This document shows positions 58,801-64,000 of a DNA stretch of 64,000 nt, one piece after another (positions within the stretch are counted from its first letter, which is position 1; every line of letters starts with the position of its first letter). Source of the DNA: Sternotherus odoratus (taxonomy: Eukaryota > Chordata > Testudines > Kinosternidae); contig JAVMKO010000003.1 of assembly GCA_032164245.1 (NCBI GenBank), positions 69,448,390-69,512,389 of the forward strand. Reading direction: 5' to 3'. The position numbers and the translations under genes are program-made. Below the pieces are notes generated by a model. That model saw nothing but the letters and a program-made list of their open reading frames with translations. It ran no database searches and was not told where the DNA came from.

Positions 58801-59035
58801 TCGATCTCTTATGAACATCAGAAGCTTATTGAAGCACAGGATACAATTACAATTATTTTTATTTATACTAATCAGCATTGTTCACAGAGCTATTTACTAT
58901 CACAAAATAAAAAAGCCAATGCGTCTTTTTCATTCCTTAAACATTTTCACATCTGACTGTGGCTCGGGGCACTGATTTTATCGGTCTGTGGCCAAGACTG
59001 TCTATTGCTGAATAACAAATAGCAACAACAGCCAC
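55870..59035. other. unclassified AT-rich DNA, 3.2 kb
   Basis: The longest stretch in the window without a recognisable young repeat. No supported exon or RNA gene. Old repeat-like phrases near 57840-57900 and 58290-58380 (GGAATTACACTGGGGTAAAT) are too diverged to call. Confidence 0.4.
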
Positions 59036-59038
59036 TTA

Positions 59039-59278
59039 GGGCTTGTCCTCACTAGGGGGGGAGGGGGATTGACGGCAGATATGCAACTTCAGCTACGTGA
59101 AACACGTAGCTGAAGTTTGCGTATCTGCCGCCGACTTACCGCTCGTCCCCACGGCGGCGGCAGTTGGCGGCGCGCTCCCCCATCGACTCCAGCTTGCGCC
59201 TCCCGGCGAGCTGGAGTTCCGGAGTCGACGGGGGAGCTCCGGGCGATCGATCTCCGGCAGCACTAGCGAAGACCAGCC
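59039..59278. mobile_element. Harbinger MITE, 240 bp
   Basis: Ends GGGCTTGTCCTCACTAG and CTAGCGAAGACCAGCC, flanked by TTA on both sides (59036-59038 and 59279-59281). In reverse orientation it matches 11600-11891 through AACTTCAGCTACGTGAAACA, GCGTATCTGC, GCGGCGCGCTCCCCC and GATCGATCTC. Well preserved. Confidence 0.9.
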
Positions 59279-59303
59279 TTATGTCTCCTGGGTGGGAAAC
59301 TAA

Positions 59304-59527
59304 GGCTATGGCCACACCCCCTGACCAACATAAGTTTCACCGACCAAAGCACCCATGTGGACAGCACTATATCATTGGGAGATGCTCTCATGCTAACCTA
59401 GCTACCGCTGCTCGTTGGGAGAGAACTCTCTCCCACTGGCATAGAGTGGCTACATGGGAGACCCTTACAGTGGTGAACTGGCAGTGGTACAGCTGTGCTG
59501 CTGTAAGGTCTCTAGAAAAGACATAAC
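59304..59527. mobile_element. Harbinger MITE, second type, 224 bp
   Basis: Starts GGCTATGGCCACACCCCC after TAA and ends TCTCTAGAAAAGACATAAC, a decayed form of 'TCTAGTGTAGACATAGCC'. Inner blocks (GTTGGGAGAGAACTCTCTCCC, ACTGGCATAGAGTGGCTAC) recur in the split MITE at 62178-63072. Confidence 0.75.
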
Positions 59528-59529
59528 AT

Positions 59530-60384
59530 AAAGAGGAAATGTTGTGAGGATGATGGAGTTGGTTCACTCACAGGGTATGATCCTGGCAAAATACGTCACT
59601 GCAGGTCTAATGGTAAAACAAATTCTGAAATATTGGCTCACAGGACTTCACCCTTCTCTTAGTCTCATAATAATAATTAATAATAGGAGGAAGAAGAAGA
59701 AGAAAGAAGATATACTTTTTTATGAGTGAAGTATTTATTAAACTAAAAGAGGCAAGTTCTCAGAAATGAGGTGAAACAAATGTGAGAAGCCCTGTGTTTG
59801 GAGTTCTTCTGCCACATAGAAATTGACAGATGCATAGTCTACTTCGTCTAAAAAGAAACACTCTTTTAGAATACTGTGGCCAACAGCTGGAACAATTGTT
59901 CACTTCAAAGAAGTGGAAAAGGGAACAGAAGAGATATTTCTGTCTAAACTTGAAACCGCGTAAGCAGGCAGATTTATTTTTGTGTTTGTTTTGCAATCCT
60001 TTGGTTGTCAAAACTGGCTGACACATCAAATGAGATGTGGCTGATGCCACTCTTAGATATTCGTGATTCCTGGAAACTGGAAAAAGATTTGTGTTAACAG
60101 ATAATTCACAGATGCACCATACTGTATACCATTATTACTCACAGTGAAGACCAGAGAACCCTGGACTGGAGACTGAAGCCCTCTTTGGGCTGCCCTTTTA
60201 TTATAGAGATGTGGCCTACTAATATGTAGGTCCATAATCCAGGACACTTATCTTTGGAGCACAGGTACAAGGGGTCTGTCAGCCAGCCAAAATGCTCTGA
60301 CTGATGAGAAAGAGCATGCAACAAGAAGTGACTCAGGGACCCATCAGAGAAGACTCAATTACCTCATCCCAAGGGCTTTAAAAA
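59530..60384. other. unclassified DNA with a GAA/AAT simple repeat
   Basis: AAT and GAA units at 59665-59712. Nothing else recognised; reading frames near 59760-60050 show no domain. Confidence 0.4.
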
Positions 60385-60676
60385 ACAAACAAAATTATGA
60401 GTCAAGTCCACAAAGTCATGAGACTGATTTAAAAATCAGTAAATCTTTAAAAAATAAACTTGGGGTTCTTTTTAGTTGTCTTCTGTTTTTTGAGCATTTC
60501 AGATACATTTGGAACACATTATTTGAGTCCATCTCTATGACCCTGATGGCTAAAAGCTTTCCCTTCTAAAAATAACAGAAGTTAGGATTTCTATGTGACC
60601 ACATGATAAGAGCTAAGGTTCTAAGAAAAACACCAACCGTAATGAGACATGATAAAACTGAGAGCTGGCAACGCTG
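60385..60676 (-). mobile_element. 'TTGCCAAC' DNA element copy 4, reverse
   Basis: Ends on the right with GAGAGCTGGCAACGCTG. Reverse-oriented blocks shared with the other copies: TGATTTAAAAATCAGTAAAT, TATGTGACCACATGATAAGAGC, GACATGATAAAACTGAG. It lies about 60 bp from a solo LTR. Confidence 0.68.
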
Positions 60677-60733
60677 AAATTGAAGAAATGGTTCTAGGAG
60701 GAGGAGGAGGGAAGGGACTCTTCAGAAGGGCAG

Positions 60734-61459
60734 TGTGGCAGGGCGGCAACTCAACCCTGCAGCACCTCCTGCTGGTTCGTCCGGGAATTAGCTCAGCAGC
60801 ATCTGGCATGCCCTCTGCAGGCCGATGTCCCACTTGCTGCTCTGGCCCAGAGTTCCTCCCTGGATCCCAGTGCCCTCTTACCAAGGGTGCTGCACCCCTG
60901 CAGTACCCCCTCAGGTCTTAGGGTCTCCCCTCCCTGGGGACCCCCACACTCTATCCCCACCTTGCCTCAGTCTAGGCAACTGCCAGTCACCACTTGCCCC
61001 CATTCACTGGGGCAGACTGCAGTATAATTGCCACTCATCACTGGCAAGGAGGGTTTGGCCTGCTGCCTCTGCCTCTAGAGCCATGGGCTGCCCCCGCAAC
61101 CCTAGTGCCCCTTTGTTAGGCCTTCCCGTAGGCCCTGCAGCCTGGGGGTTTTCCAGGCCATAGCTTCCCCAGCTCCTCTAGCCTTGCCCCAGCCCTGCTT
61201 CCCTCTAGGTACCTTAAGCTTCCAGCAGCCAGGCCTGTCTACCTCTGCATACAGAGGAGACTCTCCTCTCTCCAGCCCCTGCCTCTCAGCCCTTTCATAA
61301 GGGCTGGTCTGTTTGGGGTGTGGCCACCCAGTTGACCCTGCTTCCCAATCAGCCCAGCTTTTTCCTATTCAGCCTGGGAGCTGCTTGCCCCCAGACACAG
61401 CCCTTCCCAGGGCTGTTTTAAGCCACTTTCTGCAGGAGTGGGGCAGCCACCCCTCCACA
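60734..61459 (-). mobile_element. solo LTR, family B, copy 3, 726 bp
   Basis: TGTGGCAGGG ... CCCCTCCACA, flanked by identical GGCAG at 60729-60733 and 61460-61464. Inner blocks as in copies 1 and 2. Longer than copy 2 by about 95 bp, mainly from differences around the TATA-like region (61300-61400). Same orientation as both other copies. Confidence 0.92.
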
Positions 61460-61464
61460 GGCAG

Positions 61465-61790
61465 AGTTCATCCATCACAGCTTCCAAGTGCCAAGTCTGA
61501 CTTACTAGAAAGTTATATCAAAGATGAAAGGGAAAAAAATAAAAATTCCAAGCTTTACTCCATAAATTCTGTATTTGTAAAGGCAAGATGCTGATTTATT
61601 CATCAGTGACACTGCCCTTTGGAATGATTCATTTTTGCAAAAGAGGAAGGAATATCCAGATGCGTCAGAGCAGAGTCTCTTATTAAATGTCCACTGTATT
61701 GTGGAAACTGGTAGCTATTCCCCTCATGGAGGTCGTTTTGTTACCGTTAACCGCAGCAGCATTTTAACGTCAATTGTATGGAAATACCCA
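61465..61790. other. unclassified DNA
   Basis: No gene or repeat recognised between the LTR and the Penelope-like tail. Confidence 0.4.
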
Positions 61791-62034
61791 GAGACAGAAC
61801 GAGAAGGTGGGTAAGGTAATATCTTTTACTGGACCAGATTCTGTTGGTCAGAGAGACAAGCGTTGAGCTCCACAGAACTCCTCTTCAGGTCTGGGAAAGG
61901 TCTCAAAGTGTCACAGCTAAACTCAAGATGGAACAGTTTGTTTAGCATAAGAGTCAAGAACTTGTAGGAAACAATTCAAAATGAAGCGGGGCAATTAACA
62001 CCTCTGCAGTCACAGGAAAAAAGGAGAGTTAGAG

Positions 62035-62172
62035 AGTTACAGATCATTGCAATGAGATATAAAACTAGTGTCTCTATTTAGTCCTTGATTTTTGGTGTCT
62101 AACCGAGTTATGAATTTAAATACCCCAGGTTATCTTTTGAAAGTGTTGTGCGGGTTTCCTTTGAGGAAAAGG
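62035..62172 (-). pseudogene. Penelope-like protein C-terminus
   Basis: On the - strand: LFLKGNPHNTFKR, a stop, then FKFITRLDTKNQGLNRDTSF and a natural-looking stop after HCNDL. It is the C-terminal end of the GIY-YIG endonuclease domain, continuing from the segment at 63076-63178. One in-frame stop within. Confidence 0.78.
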
Positions 62173-62177
62173 TTTCA

Positions 62178-63072
62178 GGCTATGTCTACACTACAGCTTA
62201 TGTTGGCATAATTTGAATAGAGTGTGAATAGACCACATCCCTGAGTGACATAAGATACACAGATATAAGCACTGGTGTGAACAGAGCTATGTCAGCAGGA
62301 GAGCTTCTCCTGATGACATAGCTACTACCTCTCATGGAAGTGTTTTTTTTATGCCGATGGGAGAGCTCTCTCTCACTGGCATAGAGCATCTTCATCAGAC
62401 GCACTGTAGCATAGGTGCCGACTTTAGCCAGCGCTGGTGGGTGCTCGCACACACCCCCCCCCGGCCCTGCCCCAACTATGCCCCTTCCCCACCCCCCTTC
62501 CAACTCCTTCTCAAAATCCCCAGCCCTGCCTCCTCCCTCAGGTGCGCTGCATTTCCCCTCCACCCCCTCCCTCCCAGGCTTGCTGCACAAATCAGCTCTT
62601 TCACATGGCAAGCATGGGAGGGGGAGAAGTGGAGTGGCAGCAGCATACTATGGGGAGGAAGTGGAGCGGAAGTGAGCTGAGGCAGGTGTGGGGAGGGCCG
62701 CAGCAAGTAACCCAGGGGTGGAGGGGGCGCAGAGGAACCGGTCCCTGCCCTATCTCACTTCGACTCCACCTCCACCTCCTTCCCCGAGCATGCCGCTGCT
62801 CCACTTCTCCCCCCTTGCTCCCAGGCTTGCCGCGCCAAACAACTGATTCGTGGCAAACCTGGGAGGGGGGAGAAGCGCAGCGGTGGTGGTGTGCTTAGGG
62901 GAGGAGGTGGAGGCAGAGCGGAGGTGAGCTGACGCGGGGAGCTGCTGCTGGGTGGTCTGCACTCACCAATTTTTCTCTGTGCGTGCTCGAGGGATGGAGC
63001 ACCCATTGAGTCGGCATCTATGCACTGTAGCAGTGCAGCTGCACGACTGCAGCGCTATATGTAGACAAGCCC
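62178..63072. mobile_element. Harbinger MITE, split by a hAT insertion
   Basis: Starts GGCTATGTCTACACTAC and ends TATATGTAGACAAGCC. Without the 613-bp insert it is about 280 bp. Inner sequence GGGAGAGCTCTCTCTCACTG matches 59304-59527. It lies exactly between two Penelope protein segments that are adjacent in the protein, so it inserted into the Penelope copy. Confidence 0.85.
62410..63022. mobile_element. hAT element, 613 bp, innermost of the nest
   Basis: Ends CATAGGTGCCGACTTTA and GAGTCGGCATCTATG, flanked by identical CACTGTAG at 62402-62409 and 63023-63030. The GC-rich inside holds three related blocks of TCCCAGGCTTGC and GGGAGGGGGAGAAG in alternating orientation. Several long frames on both strands reflect composition only. 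Confidence 0.94.
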
Positions 63073-63075
63073 TGC

Positions 63076-63178
63076 GAAGTCTGCTATGGACTGATCATTT
63101 TGAGGAATGTGTTCCCCCATGGGTGACAGGGTGTTTTGGTCTTTTGCCATTTTTGTGTGTGAGTTCTTTCCTGAACCC
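63076..63178 (-). pseudogene. Penelope-like GIY-YIG segment (middle)
   Basis: On the - strand: GKNSHTKMAKDQNTLSPMGE, then HIPQNDQSIADF. It joins directly, across the MITE, to LFLKGNPHNTFKR at 62172. Its upstream end at about 63178 meets a second Penelope fragment on the other strand. Confidence 0.78.
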
Positions 63179-63303
63179 CTTCTTCTGGTCTTCCAACAAT
63201 CCTTTCCAATCTCATCATCAGAAGCAAACTCCCCACAGACCAAGACACACCAGCTCAAAGTGGCACCAAACCCTGCTAGAACAGATGAAAAGCCTGCAAC
63301 ATA

Positions 63304-63491
63304 CAGTAGAACTCTGCAATACCGCAACAATCGGGGTCCAAAAAAATCAACCGCGGAAAACGCGGGCTCGAGGTATTGCAGGGTTCATCCACAGCAAAGC
63401 AGAGCCCACTGCTGCTGTCGGGAGCCACACACGCCCCGCGTTATAAGCGAATTCATGCTATCACAGGGCATGGTATTGCGGGGTTCCACTG
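63304..63491. mobile_element. Tigger/mariner-like MITE 3, 188 bp
   Basis: Ends CAGTAGAACTCTGCAATACC and GGTATTGCGGGGTTCCACTG, flanked by TA (63302-63303, 63492-63493). The termini differ from MITEs 1 and 2 (GCAATACCGC in place of GATTTAACGG), so it is a separate family. It interrupts the + strand Penelope fragment. Confidence 0.85.
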
Positions 63492-63640
63492 TATCTCCAC
63501 TGCTATGATAATCAACATTTCCCATAACACACCTTTCAAGATCTACACATGCCTATCACACCACGTGGTCCAACTCATCCAGGGCATCAAATGTCCCAAC
63601 AGAAACTACGTGGATGAATCCAATCAGTAACTACACTCTC

Positions 63641-63668
63641 AACTGAACACACACACACACACACACAC
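63641..63668. repeat. CA microsatellite
   Basis: About 14 CA units within the Penelope fragment. Confidence 0.95.
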
Positions 63669-63735
63669 AAAAGACAGAGAGTAATACCCTATCTCCTGGT
63701 GGCAAACCCTTTTCACAAAAAAATCACACTCCCTG

Positions 63736-63920
63736 AGGGCAGCAAGCTTCAGCGCTGTAAAGCACCAGTGTTGACAGTACACCAGCATTGGGAGCCGTGC
63801 TATCAGTGCTGGTAGCTATGCCCCTCATGGAGGTGGGGGTTTTTTTCTGCTGTGACCACACAAGCCACATTAAAGCACTACCACAGCAGCGCTTTAGCAT
63901 TGCCAGTATGGACAAGCCCT
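63736..63920. mobile_element. Harbinger MITE, left end decayed
   Basis: The right end TTGCCAGTATGGACAAGCCC is a Harbinger-type terminus. Inner blocks CAGCGCTGTAAAGCACCAGT and GCAGCGCTTTAGCATTGCC are inverted to each other. The corresponding outer left end is not clear. Sequence from 63921 to the window end is unclassified. Confidence 0.65.
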
Positions 63921-64000
63921 TTTCTCCTATGAATGCAGAGGCATTAATTGCCCACTTCATTTTCATTCTTACAAATTCTTGACTCCTTATACTAAAACAA

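Larger units (their letters stand above)
61791..63178 (-). mobile_element. Penelope-like (Neptune-type) element, 3' part, split by nested insertions
   Basis: Two segments of one element on the - strand: 63178-63076 (coding) and 62172-61791 (end of coding region, 3' UTR and tail). Between them is a Harbinger MITE. The end of the protein is at about 62055, followed by GACTGCAGAGGTGTTAAT and a tail with ACCAACAGAATC, AGTAAAAGATATTACC and TTACCCACC. The tail has a hammerhead-like arrangement CTGAAGA-GGAGTT ... AGCTC at 61861-61888, where the following GAAA has been lost. Confidence 0.8.
63179..63735 (+). pseudogene. Penelope-like GIY-YIG endonuclease fragment, + strand, split by a MITE
   Basis: The + strand before the insertion gives NLIIRSKLPTDQDTP and a Cys-containing segment with stops (63208-63303); after it comes ISTAMIINISHNTPFKIYTC, then HHVVQLIQGIKCPNRNYVDE (63563-63622), the 'VVYLI.C.KC...YVGE' region of the GIY-YIG domain with GETG degraded. 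A CA microsatellite interrupts at 63641-63668. The protein is then cut by a Harbinger MITE near 63735. Homologous to 42790-43075. Confidence 0.8.

Noticed and set aside
62198..63006. Several overlapping frames of 80 to 150 codons
   Set aside because: They lie inside the hAT element and host MITE and are Pro/Ser/Gly-rich products of GC-rich repeats.

Overview
This is vertebrate genomic DNA and almost certainly from a reptile. The mix of CR1 LINEs, PIF/Harbinger and hAT DNA transposons, Penelope-like retroelements of the Neptune type and TG...CA solo LTRs is what I know from turtle genomes (Testudines); a crocodilian is the main alternative. I see no host protein-coding exon, tRNA or rRNA that I can support, so the window is intergenic or deep intronic. 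All longer open frames lie in decayed mobile elements or low-complexity DNA.

Layout. 1-9 kb: mostly unclassified unique DNA, with a decayed LINE reverse transcriptase fragment, a CR1 3' end, a MIR-like SINE and small hAT MITEs, one with an exact 8-bp target duplication. 9-12.5 kb: nested elements (a Tigger-like MITE inside a larger inverted-repeat element inside a third element), then a solo LTR with 5-bp target duplication, itself split by a Harbinger MITE with a TAA duplication. 12.5-25 kb: sparse old repeats, SINE and L2/CR1 pieces, a TC/AC microsatellite. 25-27 kb: a solo LTR and a Tigger-like MITE with a GC-rich minisatellite core. 27-29.4 kb: a decayed two-gene Harbinger transposon (transposase on +, Myb-like protein on -). 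31.4-34.2 kb: a cluster of hAT copies with hATC-coding segments in both orientations, plus a hAT MITE. 34.6-37.6 kb: two LTRs. 38-48.8 kb: CR1 3' ends, a Penelope fragment, a second copy of the 11.4-kb LTR family, a second Harbinger with a Myb-like pseudogene, and a hAT MITE inserted in another hAT-like element. 50.8-55.9 kb: a hAT MITE, a CR1 ORF2 fragment, and a probable LTR swollen by 32 copies of a 41-bp CpG-rich minisatellite. 59-64 kb: Harbinger MITEs, another solo LTR, and a three-level nest in which a Penelope-like element is cut by a Harbinger MITE that is itself cut by a hAT element.

The window therefore reads as a record of transposition. Precise target duplications let many insertion events be separated and partly ordered in time. 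The most unusual items are the minisatellite-bearing LTR, the head-to-head Penelope fragments with hammerhead-ribozyme-like tails, and the hAT family whose arms carry inverted pieces of its own transposase gene. All family names come from recognition by eye; no database search was possible.
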